Assembly (NCBI RefSeq): GCF_027596085.1
Contig: NC_072470.1
Span: 2,767,532 to 2,831,531, forward strand
Direction of reading: 5' to 3'
From: Anoplopoma fimbria
Taxonomy: Eukaryota; Chordata; Actinopteri; Perciformes; Anoplopomatidae
Length of the DNA: 64,000 nucleotides
Part shown: positions 13,287-43,416 of the stretch, in pieces
Layout of the letters: each line of letters opens with the position of its first letter
Numbering within the stretch: position 1 is the stretch's first letter
Notes under the pieces: model-generated
The model's input: the letters and a program-made list of their open reading frames with translations, nothing else
What the model was told of the DNA's origin: nothing
Database searches by the model: none
Made by a program: the position numbers and the translations under genes

Positions 13287-13379
13287 ACCTTTATCTACAC
13301 TGGTCAGCCTTTATCTACACTGGTCAGCCTTTATCTACACTGGTCAGCCTTTATCTACACTGGTCAGCCTTTATCTACC
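13287..13379 (+). repeat. 20-bp minisatellite, about 4.5 copies
   Basis: The unit 'tttatctacactggtcagcc' repeats head to tail with almost no divergence between 13287 and 13379. Perfect identity suggests recent or variable copy number. The open frame across it (LYLHWSAF-type repeats) is a by-product. Confidence 0.93.
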
Positions 13380-13480
13380 TCACAGGTGATGCTGAGCTGT
13401 GAGTGGGTCAGTCACAGGGTGTGTCCAGTGTGTCCTCCTGTCACAGCAGGGGACTTTATATTGAATCCTTCAAACATTTA

Positions 13481-14397
13481 GTGAATTAGAAATGTGTTTT
13501 ATGAAATGACACAGGTGTTGACACATTCCAAGTTAACACAGGTTAATTGCCTTCTTAGGTATTCTCACATAATGGCACTAGTTGTGTCTGTCTGTGCATA
13601 TAATATTTCAGTTATTGTGGATTTTTTTTAACTGTTTTTTTTTTTTTTTTTATTGCTTATTGATAATACTTGTATTTTATTTTAATTTTATTTAAGACTA
13701 TGTCTCTTGTTTTTGCACTATCCTCTCTGCTGCTGTAATCCTGTAAATGTCCCTGCTGCAGGACTAATAAAGGATTATCTTTATCTTATCTTATCTTAAG
13801 ACATGATGACAAAGCAGGATATGTTTAAATAAAAATGGAGGTTTTGGAAACATGTGGGGACTAAAAAAAAAAACATCTTAATATTTTATTCAATTCTCCT
13901 GAAATGTCTCACATTTTAGTATTTTCTCTCTCTTAAATTCATTGTGTCATTTTCCTGATAACTTGGGAAAGAACAGTAGGACAGTTAATTTGTCTTTGCA
14001 TTTATCTTTGATCCTGTACTATGAAGATCTGAAGATCTGAAGTCCCAGCGGTGCATTGAGACATCAGCGTCATTTTAAAGTGCCAAAAGTGAGTGAATTA
14101 GAAATGTGTTTTATGAAATGACACAAGTGTTGACACATTCCAAGTTAACACAGGTAAAAAAAACAACGTTTTTCTTACTCCAATTGTCTTCTTAGGTATT
14201 CTCACATAATGGCAGGATATGTTTAAATAGAAATGGAGGATTTGGAATCAAGTGGGGACTAAAAAAGAAAACATAATATTTTATTCACTTGCATTTTAGT
14301 GATTTCTTACAACAGAGGACAGAGAGTATCACTCTTAAAGAACAGTAGGACAGTTATCTTGGCTTTGCATTTATCTTTGATCCTGTATTAGGAAGTC
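13481..14397 (+). repeat. Imperfect direct duplication upstream of timmdc1 (offset about 612 bp)
   Basis: Three ordered blocks occur twice: 'gtgaattagaaatgtgtttt' at 13481 and 14093; 'caggatatgtttaaatagaa'-like sequence at about 13816 and 14213; and 'gaacagtaggacagtta' at about 13972 and 14341. Copy 1 carries a LINE tail (about 13595-13800) between 'cacataatggca' and 'caggatatg', where copy 2 is continuous. The region is non-coding. Confidence 0.8.
13595..13800 (+). mobile_element. Non-LTR retrotransposon 3' tail, copy 3
   Basis: Same family as the 6003 and 7245 copies: 'gcatataatatttcagttat', 'tcctctctgctgctgtaatc', 'ggactaataaaggattatct' and a TTATC tail. It is nested inside copy 1 of the 612-bp direct duplication and is missing from copy 2. 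Confidence 0.65.
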
Positions 14398-14635
14398 GAT
14401 AGAAAAATATTTTTCCAGAAAGCCTCGCTTGTGTGCCCAGTGTGTTTTGATAGGCCTGCACCATTTAACAGCTGCTGAGTTGGGAAAACCTAGTGTAACC
14501 CTGCCAGGATTTAATTTTCCTCCAGGCTGTTTATTTTGAGGATTGAGCTTTAAGTCAGAGAGTGAGTGCAAAACCCTCAACCCATGGCCATGTGTGTCTG
14601 CCTCTCTGCAGCAGCCCTCTGCCAGCTGAGGCGTA

Positions 14636-17600
14636 ATGCATCCAGAGCAGCCCAGAACGGGCTTCGCCCCGTGGAGACGGCGGGCAGATTCTGCGCCCCG
14701 GGGCACGCGGAGCACCGGCCTACTGCGAGGCCTCATCCAGAGGGTCGGGCCTCCTTCCTTCTGCCCCCTGCTCCCCAGGGTCCATGCAGCTGATGTGGCT
14801 GCTGCCCAGCCTGCACAGATGCCCTCCTCTATCGCCTCCTCATCCACCAGTCCTGCACCCATCCTCGCACCCAGCAGCATGCCAAGCAACATGGGCAAGC
14901 CAGAATTCCCAGATTCAGGATGGGACCGTATCAAGGACCTCTTTGACACAGAGTTGGTATTTCTCTTTACCCTCCTCATAGTGTCAGCTTACTCTCTCTA
15001 ACAAGTTCTGTTCTACATATTTCGAGGACTGCTTAAAAAAAGCCAATCGTTTTTTCCCAAATTTCTGCATCTATTTTGTTGTTTGATGTTGTTTTGCTGG
15101 TTATACGGCAGAAGAAGACAGTTAGACATGGCAGATTAGTCGAATGGTTGAAAGACAGAAAATGAATGGGCCACTATTTTTGATAATCAGTTTATGTGTA
15201 ATATTCAAACATTGGCATTCCCTTTTTTTAAGCTTCTAATGTGACAGTAAACTCGGTTTTGGGGAGTAATCACTGCTTTGTAAAATAAATTGTCAAAGAT
15301 TTTTGTCGAAACAACTGTCTCTTATTCACTATGCAGATTTGTTATTTTTTTGGAACCAAACAATAATTTAATCAAGGAAATAGTTGGCAATTAAAGTAAT
15401 TGACAGCAGCCCTAGTCAAATCTGTCTTTGGGTGTCAAGTTTCTTAATCTAAGAGCAAGAGCTTATTTTTACTCTCCTTTTAACTAGTTGTAAACAGAGA
15501 GAGGCAGGGATACTGAGTAGACAAGAATACAGTTCCATGTTGTTGTATTGTGAGGCTAACTCATTATTTACTGTTAAAAATACCTGTGACCAGTTCTGTA
15601 CCATAAAAGTTTTTTTTTTTTAAATATTTTGTACTTTACAAATACTCAAATATTGTAGTGGACAGCTTAATGTACTTAAACAGTCTCAGTACATTTTAAT
15701 AACCAAAGGCACCAGTGCTTTGATGTTTCAGATTGATCACTCTAATTAACTACCAAGTTTTGAATTAGATACATACTTTTTTGTAATTTGACAGTGCAGT
15801 TTTTCCTTGTCTTGATGAGGTATAAAGGGCACCAAGTTTTTTTTTTCTGCCTCTTGCCTCCCTGTAGCGTGACACAGCGGTACCCTGAGGAGCTGACCAA
15901 CGTGATAAAGAGCGGCGTAGCTGGCGCTCTAGCTGGCCTGCTCTACGGCGGCCTGCCAGCCGCTCGCCATGCCAGGCAGAGGTACATCCAAGTCAGCCAG
16001 GCGGAAATCTATACTAGCAGAGTGGAAGCAGTGGTAAGTGGCAGAAAGGGTGTGCATGTGCCATATGTGATCCAGTAGTTAATGACTGCACTACTGAGAA
16101 CATTTAAGGTTTAAGCATGATGACCCTGGTTTACTGCACAACTCAGGCAGCTTCGTCAAGCCAAGGAGGAGGCCTAGAGTAGTGGGGACAGGATCCTGTA
16201 CAGCCAGGCCAGAAACACACTGACTAAGGAGATCAGAGTAGCAAAGAGGTGCTGCACTGAAAAGTTGGAAAACGGGTTTACAGCCAACGCCCCTGCGTCA
16301 GTGTGGAGAGGCCTGCAGGAACTCGCCAACTACAGGAGACCACCCACACTGGAGAACCATCGAGTGGCTAACGACCTGTTTGCAGGATGACAAGCCAACC
16401 TTCACACCCCCCAACCGCTCTGAGATCAATCAACCACCCACATCCCCCTGCCACCTCCTCACCTCTCCCATCCGACCCCCCACCGGCACTGAGGACCTGT
16501 GAAGAGGATGTGAGTCTGCTCTTTCACGGACAGAAGATCAGGAAGGCACCAGGCCCACGCGGTGTGTCACCCTCCTGCCTGAAAGTCTGTGCTGACCAGC
16601 TGGCCCCCATCTTCACGCAGATCTTCAACCGATCACTGGAGCTGTGTGAAATCGTTTGAGAAACTGGTGTTGACCCACATGAAGGCCATCACAGGCCCCC
16701 TGCTGGACCCCCTGAAGTCTGCCTACCGGGCAAACAGGTCGGTGGATGATGCAGTCTACTGTGTCTAACACCTCGACTCCCCAGGAGTCTGTTTGTGGAC
16801 TTCAGCTCGGCGTTCAACACCATCATCCCGGTAATACTCCATTCCAAACTCTTCCAGCTCACTGTGCCAGCCCCCACCCGTCAGTGGATCACTAACTTCC
16901 TGACAGACAGGACGCAGCAGGTGAGGCTGGGAAAAATCACAACCAGCACCCGGACTATCAGCACTGGCGCCCCCCCCAGGGATGTGTGCTCTCCCCACTG
17001 CTCTTCTCCCTCTACACCAACGACTGCACCTCAGGTGACCCATCTGTTAAACACAACTGTCATGGGCCTCATCCGGGACGGTGGTGAGTCTGCGTACAGA
17101 CGGGAGGTTGAACAGCTGGCCCTCTGGTGTGGTCGGAACAACCTCGAGCTGAACAAGCTCAAAACTGTGGAGATGACAGTGGACTTAGCAGAAGCTCCCC
17201 AACACTGCCCCCTCTCACCATACTAAACAGCACTGAATACTAATCAGGTTCCTGGGATCCACTATCTCCCAGGACCTAAAGTGGGCCTCCAACATGGACG
17301 CTCTCCAGAAAAAAGGCCCAGAATCAGGAAACGGGCAGGAGACATCACTGCAGACCCATCACAACCAGCTCCAACTCCTCTCCTCTGGTAGGGGAGGTAC
17401 ACCAAAACTACCAGACACCAGAACAGCGTCTTTCCTCTGGCCGTCACTCTGAACAATGAATCAGTCATACTGCAATAGCACCTCCATTTTGCACTATTGC
17501 GAGCGTGCGTGTGCGTGTGTGGAAGTTAAATGTTTATGCCTCCCTTATCCTCGTTTGCTGTCCTTGTTTTCTGTTTTTTATTTGTCTATTTCTATTTATG

Positions 17601-18998
17601 TACGCTGACAGCGACGGAAAACCGAAGTCAAATTTCTTGTATGCGTACGCATACTTGGCAAATAAAGCTGATTCTGATGATGGGTAATAACACAGCAGCG
17701 ACCTTACAATTGTTTCCTTTTCTGTCTGAAACAGCGCTCAGCCCATAATGCAGCCATCCGGGGTTTTGTGAGATACGGATGGAGATGGAGCTGGAGGGTG
17801 GCTGCTTTTGTCACCGTGTTCAAGTAAGCAAACAAATGGATACTCCCAGACTATTCTGTACGGTGTAGAGTTATGTTTGAGAAATGAAGCTATAAATTGT
17901 AAGGAAACTTTTACAAAGTAGGCATTTTAATTTCTCGTACCAATGAGCTCAATTAGATTCAGTGATTTTCCTCTAAACCAAGCTCAGCTAAATTTGTAAA
18001 GCATAAAAAAACAAGCATTGAAGGGATAGTTTGGCTGTTGTATTGTTGTTGTATGAGGTACTTATCCATAGTCAGTGGACGTGTGAAGTGTATTTAAAAA
18101 AACAAAAGATGAATTGCATCAGATATTCTAAATATTACATTATGTATTGCTTTGATCATTTTTATTTTAAATCTTATGGTTTGCATTTCCTAACAGTCGT
18201 TTCCTCGTCTGTCTGTCTGTTCCCTTCCCTCTCCAGCTCTGTCAGCACAGGGCTCTCTGTGTACAGAGACAAGTATACTATCAGCCACTACGCTGTGGCT
18301 GGAGGTGAGTCACATGAGCCTTCACTGGGCTTTATCCTTACTACTTTTTAAACCTTTTATTTATCCAAGAAAAGTTGGCGACGCAAACTTCCTGTGTCAC
18401 AAAACATTCTGCTTTACTGTCACACAACATTCTGCTTTACTGTCACACAACATTCTGCTTTACTGTCACACAACATTCTGCTTTACTGTCACACAACATT
18501 CTGCTTTACTGTCACACAACATTCTGCTTTACTGTCACACAACATTCTGCTTTACTGTCACACATCTCCAGCCGGGAGTTGCTCAATACGAACTCAGTGT
18601 TGTTGTTTTCACATAAACTCATTCATCATTGGTGATTTGCAGCACAATGACCTTTTCTGCTGTCTTATAACAGCTGGAGTGGAATATCATTTAATCATAC
18701 TTGTTTTTTAGCACTTGCTTTGGGTTTTTTTTACACTTTTGAACACAGTCTGTAGAATGTACTATTATCTGTCAAATGATGATTATGTTGATTATGAACC
18801 AGGTATTGTCCACCAGAAAATGTATTTGTAGGACCGTTGAACCAGCAACAGGTTTCCAAAGCTGACGTGTGATCAGTTGGCAAAAGACAAAGAAAATAGA
18901 AAAATGGTAACTTGTACATATGCAAATGTTATACATTTGCTTCTTCTCGTGACATCACCCATGGCAGTGCTATGTAGAGACTGTTCCCTATTTCAGAA

Positions 18999-19044
<46 letters not shown>

Positions 19045-21394
19045 AAATTATCTCTTATATTTGAGCAAAATTGTCACATTGCCTTCCATGCAAGACCAGA
19101 TTACTGGGTCGCCCAGGGGTTAGATCGCCAACCATGAACAGGAACGTCCCCAGTCCACCTGTGGCCGAGAGCATTTGTTGCGTGCCACTGCCCCGTCTCT
19201 CTCCAGCCTCATTTCCTGTCGTCTCTCTACTACTGCTGTCTACATAACAGTGCCCAGCAAGTAATTAGTAAAAAACAGAGTACACACAGAAATTCACTGT
19301 CCAGAAAATGTGATTTTTATACTGTGCAGAATTTATCTTTCTTTTTCCAATTTCCTATTTGCCTGGACACCAGAATTCCAGTTCTTAAAAAAACTTCATA
19401 ATTAGTAGTAACATTTCTGGTACTGACAATAATAATGAGACTTTAATAATCCTTATTTAACCTGATGACAAATTGCTTTTAAACAGACCGTACATATACC
19501 AGCAACTTGTGTTTTGAATGATGATATTAAAACTGCGTTGTGTGTGTGTTTGTGTGTGAGAGCAGCAGTGACTGGAGGTCTCTTCAGACTGAACCTGGGT
19601 CTGGGAGGCCTGGTGGCAGGAACAATCATCGGGGCAGTGCTGGGGTAAGTGCTTCCACAAGTCTCCCCCTTCGCATTTATCGATCAGCCCAACAGTCCCA
19701 ACGCATCAACTCGTTACACTAACTATCCCAGTTTCTACCCTGAAGCATGTCGATCCTCATCACACTATTGAGTCACAGCATCAGAAGCTGCTATGCGGTG
19801 TTTTTTCCTTCTAAACAGACGTGTATTTGCTCGCGCTCTCGTCCACGTTCACGGCCGTGTGCTTGGGAGCAGTGAGCACTCTGGCAGCCAGCTGTGCCCC
19901 TTCCAGCAACCCTCTGTCGCCCAGCTGAACCCCCACCCCCCCACCCCCAACTCTGTTCACGGTGCCAGAGGGACTCATGTGCACTGCAGAGGGCCATGTT
20001 CTGGGTGCTAGAGCAAGGAGGCAGGCCAAGGCAGCAGCTGCCCCTCTCCATTTCCACCGTCTCTGTTATTCCAGCCTCTCATCTCCATCTACCATGGTCT
20101 GATCTGGACTTATGCTTCGCTCCATCTCCTCTTTTGCCTCAACCCTCTCTGCCCCACTTTTCACTTTGCTGCTCTGGCTTAGTTCAGCTGTGCGTACGAA
20201 GCCAAGAGCAGATTTGAATTTGATTGTGTAATGGAGATTGAGTGTGAGGTGTTTGATGGTGTAACAGACTGGAGGGGCTGGTTTCAATGGTCTCTGTGAT
20301 CATCAGCTCCGTGTTGGCTCAGCCCGAGTCTGTTCTCCTGTTGGCTCTGTACTCGCGTTGCCTCCTCATCCTCCTCCTTCTACTCGCTGTATGCCTGAGT
20401 GACCAGCCACCTGGAGCATTTTGATGTGTGCAAACAGCCCCGGCCCTGGCTGTGCCAGGTGCAGTCGGGGCGGAAAGGGGTGAAATGAAAGCAGGCAGCT
20501 AATCGGAAAGCACATCACGCTCCAGATCTCCCCCCAGAATCGTCCTCTCGGCTGGGCAACACGGTCGAGGTGTGACAGGGAGGTTTGGATCGGGCTGGAG
20601 GGGCTGCAGAGGAGGGAAGGACTCTGTAAGACACCGCTGAGGGGAAATTTAGCCCTAAATGATTACAATGGTGCAACCTTATTAAAGGATCTGTTGTGGC
20701 AGAACTTACATGTGGGTTTGTTACAAAACCTATTATACAATAACAGGAAGTGTGGTAGGAATCCATTAAATGCCCAGTATCCCCAGTGTCCATGTGTCCA
20801 GTAGAGGGTCAACCAGAATTACAGTAGCTGATGAACTGTGATCAGACAATAGAAGTATAAAGTGTATTTTTCTTTTCATTGTGTTCTAGTGCAAATATAC
20901 TGTATAAAGCAATAGAACATGTTCAAAATATGTTTGATATTTCTAATAACATCAGCTAACTTCTGCTCAGGATCCCCACTGGAGCGTTGATCATCAGCAT
21001 GCAGTCGATTGCAGGAGAAACTGCCAGAGAGAGGAGGAGGAGAGAGCGCAGGGAACTTTTTGAGCTCAGAATCAAAGAATGGTGAGCTGTATTAGCAGAC
21101 TTTAATCGTAGTATTTTGCGCTTTTGTAGGATATATTACCAAGCAATAAAAAAAAAAAAGCTCAATCCCAAATTTACAATCAAGTTTGTTGTTACGCTGA
21201 TATTTCGTTGCTCACGATCACTCTCCATCTTTCAATTCCTAAGGACCGCCCGTCTGCACCTGACAGACGAGTTGATCGGAGATCTGAATGTCAGCTCTCA
21301 GGCAGGGGGAACCAACAAGGACATGCAAAGGATCCAGGAGCTGCTCAGTTTACCACAGAACGAGGATGTGACTCAGACCTCACCCAGCCATTGA
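14636..21394 (+). CDS. timmdc1: TIMMDC1, mitochondrial complex I assembly factor
   Basis: Inner-membrane protein of the Tim17/Tim22/Tim23 family that helps build the membrane arm of respiratory complex I. Exons: 14636-14956, 15878-16033, 17735-17823, 18237-18304, 19566-19644, 20971-21081 and 21244-21394, giving 324 residues (human about 285; the extra length is at the N terminus). Exon 1 encodes an Arg-rich leader and [13 protein letters not shown]. Exon 2 has [19 protein letters not shown] and QAEIYTSR. Exon 3 encodes [19 protein letters not shown], exon 5 [19 protein letters not shown], and exon 6 a basic [14 protein letters not shown] stretch. Glycine-rich membrane segments fit the Tim17-like fold. 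The start is the first ATG in frame with the Arg-rich leader (G at -3). At exon 2 an upstream AG (15867) is also possible, but only the AG at 15877 keeps the frame. Intron 2 carries a LINE remnant and intron 4 a minisatellite. Confidence 0.92.
16134..17690 (+). mobile_element. Dead LINE (L2/CR1-type non-LTR retrotransposon) in timmdc1 intron 2
   Basis: Fragments of a reverse-transcriptase frame are spread over three frames: [20 protein letters not shown] near 16537, then [12 protein letters not shown] at about 16793, [17 protein letters not shown], and [20 protein letters not shown] near 17121-17178. The catalytic block that should lie between TPTTAPQ and TTVMGL (about 17030-17065) is missing, so the FADD-type motif is lost. 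Frame changes and stops separate the pieces. The 3' end has 'ggcaaataaagctgattctg', a typical L2-like terminus. The copy is 5'-truncated and inactive, in the sense orientation of the host gene. Confidence 0.85.
18405..18565 (+). repeat. 23-bp minisatellite, seven copies, in timmdc1 intron 4
   Basis: The unit 'cattctgctttactgtcaca' plus three bases recurs exactly every 23 bp, starting at 18405, 18428, 18451, 18474, 18497, 18520 and 18543. As 23 is not a multiple of three, three open frames run through it with the same shuffled peptide. These are not genes. Confidence 0.95.
19001..19044. repeat. (CA)n microsatellite
   Basis: About 21 CA units in timmdc1 intron 4. Confidence 0.95.
19095..19250 (+). 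mobile_element. Probable tRNA-derived SINE fragment
   Basis: Sequence beginning 'tgggtcgcccaggggttaga' and continuing through 'cctgtggccgagagcatttg' to 'gtgccactgccccgtctctc' resembles a tRNA-headed SINE common in percomorph genomes. The 'ggggttagatcgcc' part looks like an A-box region. The B-box is degraded. It lies in timmdc1 intron 4. Confidence 0.45.
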
Positions 21395-23281
21395 CAGTAG
21401 CTGCCTGTTATCTGTTGGACATTGAAGGTGGGACGTCACACAACTGGGCGGATGAAAGGGTCACTTCTTTACCTGGACACACACCCTTCTCTCTACTGAA
21501 TGGAAACCACTTCACATCCCAAATACAAAGACAACATTGTGCCTCACCAACTACTGTCCTGTGTACTTCTACATCTATCTTTGTGATGACCACTTTGAGT
21601 TTTAGATATAGGGAGTAAGGTCATTTTGGGAAAGTGAGGATATTTTCACAAAGAACTGTTTAAAGGTAAAGGTGTGGATTGGTTTACGTTCAGGGTAAGG
21701 GCTGGAGCTAAGCATTCAGTTGTTATTAAGGGTCATGGAAAGGCATTATGCCTCAGAGGGTCCTCATCAGTATGGATGTTTCAAGGGGGAAAAACAATGA
21801 TGCCGGTTCCATTTCTCAGCAGACCGTCTTTTACTGAATGTTAGTGAAATATTTTCTGTTTACGGCTACAAAAACATTTTTCATATTACTGTAATTGAAA
21901 TCTCCCACCATGTTTTGTTCAAATACAGCTTCTGATAAAGCTTAACATTTCATATTGGCATCCTCTTAAAATTCCATATTGTTATTGTGATTATAACGCT
22001 TTAATTGGGTAAAATCTAAATCACAAAGTTGCCATTGTAAGGGATACAACTTAATAAACATCCTCAACTGAAAGAAACACACCGTCTCCTATATGGTACA
22101 TTGAGTTAAAATAACCAGACAGACATTTCCTCTAGTTTTCAATCACTTCAGCTTGTGTTTTTACACGCTTAGTATTGGCTCATTATGAATTAACAATAAA
22201 ATTGAACAAAAATGCCCTTCTGATTTAAATACATTACATTTTCAAGGAGCAAATCTGCTCACACTGGCCTGCACAGACCTGACCTCGATTTCTTTTCTTT
22301 TTTTCTCACATTGTTAGTTATTGGAGTAATTACTGATCATGTTAAGCCCAACTAAATGTTGACACCAAACAACAAATGCCGGTTGACGTCTATCACAAAA
22401 TGGCTTTTTTCTTTTCCCACGTCTGTGTTCTGTGCAGTGTGCTTTCCACTCTGCCTCTCGGGCTTTTCAGCAACTAGGTCAAACATAGCGTTGGCCCCTG
22501 GTGTAAACAAGATGTGACACAGCAACAGCTGGGGCCCAGGATGCAGCAGAGACTGCTGACATGCAGATGGACAGATTTGAGGAGGCCCTTGCACTCAAGA
22601 GCACAGCTTGGTCAGTGATGATATCCAACTGGAACTATTGCAGGTAGAAACCGGAGGTAAGGGTTAGAATTGCATTCTAATTGTTGTCTTTTGGCCCTGT
22701 CCTAGCACTGTCGAGTTATGAAAATGTATGAAGAAATGCCTAAATATCAGACTCCCCAGTTTTAGTTAAACCTTTTCTGATCCTTAAAAACCTATTTACT
22801 TGAAAATCTATACTGGTCCCATCCCATCATGACCAAGCTCTAACCCTTCTCCATTCCCCACTGTAGTTTTAGAGCATGTACTTTTTTAGGTGGAGCAATA
22901 TTAAAACCATGTAAGCAATTTACATTATGTTAATGTTAATGTAAAGTCCACAAAAAGTTTCAAGTTGCGCTTCGCTTCCAACTTGTAAAAGTTTGGGATC
23001 ATTTCTTCTGATCATCCTCTCCAAACGAGAGGAGAGGAGGACTGCCATCAGAGCACTGCTCCAGTATAAATGGGCTCCCAGCGCCCCCTATGGGTCATCT
23101 TGTGGAACTGCAAATGTACCCTAAATAAAAAAACAACTTACCACATTTATCTCAGTTTTCAATAATATACTAGTCTCATTTCAAAACAAACTCAGGACAA
23201 ATTAACACAAATAAATAAGCTTTGTTTATGAAACAACCCAATAACTTGTTTTGCTTTATATTCTAATGTAGTTAATCTTGA

Positions 23282-23540
23282 CTGATCCAGCCATAGCCTC
23301 ACAGCTAGATTGGTATACAAACAAACTATTACAAACTATTGTATTGGTATTAGTTTGTTGCACTTATTGTATTGGTATTAGTTTGTTTCTATACTTTTGC
23401 TCTGGTTTATGCTCTTAGATGCTTGTTTAAGAAAGGAGATGCACTTATGACTTCTGGTGACTAGTAGTTCTCTATGTTGAATACACTTATTGTAAGTCTC
23501 TTTGGATAAAAGCGTCTGCTAAATGACTGTAATGTAAAAC
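23282..23540 (+). mobile_element. LINE 3' UTR fragment with 'ataaaagcgtctgctaaatg' tail
   Basis: Two units of a 28-bp repeat ('tattgtattggtattagttt' type) are followed by 'gctctggtttatgctcttag', 'gaaaggagatgcacttatga', 'cttctggtgactagtagttc' and 'ggataaaagcgtctgctaaa'. The same series occurs at 54753-55097, where it follows LINE coding sequence. Only the 3' end is present here. Confidence 0.75.
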
Positions 23541-24110
23541 TAAATACATATATCCCAATTAAGTGTTGGGTAGCAGTCCTGTCCATGTGAGAGGAGCAGT
23601 CTTTTCTTCAGGGACAAAGAATGAGGGCACCATGAGGCCCTTCCACTGTCCTCCATTGAGGAGAGCTTTTAACAACTACTTTGTTGTGTTTTTGTCAACC
23701 TTAGAAAACCCTTCAGGGGTAGTTAAAGGTTGGTCCTGGAATGCAGGTTTATCAGACCGACGTTTATGGTAATGACCGTCCTGAGAGACAAACACTAATT
23801 GGTTTAACCACGTTGTTAGGACACATTCCACACATTCCCCTTCAACCCACAGCCACTTTACTGTACTCCCCATGATGAGGGCTGTAAATATAGGCGTGGA
23901 AAAACGCATATTGCGCAAAATGCCGCCTTCATGTGCTGCTCGTAAACTGGAGCTCTTGTCAATGTGGCATAAACTGCCTGTTCTTGATAATGCCTTAATC
24001 AAAGGCTGCATTCATACATGCATGCACAACAAGCATGTGGATCATAAGGTCAACACTGAGGTCAAACTCCAGACAAAATAGTCCATGCCTTTACACAAAA
24101 TGAATGTATT

Positions 24111-24341
24111 CAGTAGCAGTCAAAAAGTTTGGACACACCTTCTCATTCAACTACTGTGAAGAATGTAAAATATAAAACATATTCTGGTTTGTTGAGCATT
24201 TGTTTGTTTACCACATAATTCCAAATGTGTTCCTTCATAGTTTGGATGTCTTCAATATGAATCTACAATGTAGAAGAAAAGAAATTAAAGAAAGAAAAAG
24301 CATTGAATGAGAAAGTGTGTCCAAACTTTTGACTGCTCCTG
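24111..24341. mobile_element. 231-bp MITE, probably Tc1/mariner-derived
   Basis: The left end 'cagtagcagtcaaaaagttt' continuing 'ggacacaccttctcattcaa' is mirrored at the right end, where the reverse complement reads 'caggagcagtcaaaagtttg' and 'gacacactttctcattcaa'. These are terminal inverted repeats of about 39 bp with few mismatches. There is no transposase frame inside. The 'aaaagtttggacacac' core is widespread in fish genomes and is usually attributed to Tc1/mariner-type elements. Confidence 0.8.
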
Positions 24342-24763
24342 TATAATAACTAAAATAGCTCTTAATATGTACCCATTGCTCATAATACTAATACTTATAA
24401 ACGCTTCCAAACAAACAGTCCTGCTTCTAATAGTAATAGGAGCAGCAAAGAAAAAAAAGTAACACCATTAAATACATATAAATAAAGAATGCATTTTGCA
24501 AAACCAAGACAACCAAACTACTTAAAAGTACCTCAATAAGTCCTTTATGGTTCCACATCCCATAGTTTAGGGGAATTCCCACTTGAAAGATAATTTGGCA
24601 CATGTGTAGTGACGACGTTTCCAACAGCACTTGAAGAGGGCTCAACGCTTTTATCCGAGCTTCAGCTTAACATGAAGTTTCCTAACTCACCGTGGACTGT
24701 CATGTGCGTGGGGACTGCTGTGCCAGGACATTTGAGTGTGGCCTGATCTGATGCCAAGTAATT

Positions 24764-43074
<18,311 letters not shown>

Positions 43075-43378
43075 CAGCCTGAGCCAGCGGAACAAGATTT
43101 AGAAAAACTGCTGTATAACAGACTCCAGATGTAAGTAGTCTGAGAACACCTGAGGCCTCCTTCCATCACACACATAAAGAAGAAGATGCAAAATCCACCT
43201 GCTAATTGATAAGATCTGCTTCTAGTTATATAGAATGGAAAAATGGACTATTCATTTTAAGTCACAAATCATATTTAGTGCATCATGCATCTGTCCAGTG
43301 AATTTGAGTGTCCAATGATACTTCGAGAACACTTAAAAGTGGTGCTTTTTTAAAATTGTAATGCAAATTGTCACAATA

Positions 43379-43416
<38 letters not shown>

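Larger units (their letters stand above)
21395..24763. other. timmdc1 3' UTR and timmdc1/abcc4 intergenic region
   Basis: No further gene was recognised. AATAAA at 22053-22058 is a plausible timmdc1 polyadenylation signal. The rest contains the 3' end of a LINE (23282-23540) and a MITE (24111-24341). Predicted frames here are short and lack family motifs. The abcc4 promoter should lie within the last kilobase, but no core element is clear. Confidence 0.5.

Noticed and set aside
14371..14979. 202-residue minus-strand frame
   Set aside because: It is antisense to timmdc1 exon 1 and its upstream region; GC-rich sequence keeps it open by chance.
15867..15877. Upstream AG (15867) as the timmdc1 exon 2 acceptor
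   Set aside because: With exon 1 ending in phase 0 at 14956 it would read into TGA within seven codons; the AG at 15877 keeps the frame.
16134..17690. An active retrotransposon
   Set aside because: The reverse-transcriptase core motif is deleted, the frame is broken in several places and the 5' part is missing.
18405..18565. CRISPR-like regular repeat
   Set aside because: The repeats are contiguous with no spacers, and the context is a vertebrate intron.
18305..18711. Three overlapping open frames encoding [25 protein letters not shown] repeats
   Set aside because: They are produced by the 23-bp minisatellite in timmdc1 intron 4; a 23-bp period gives the same peptide in all three frames.
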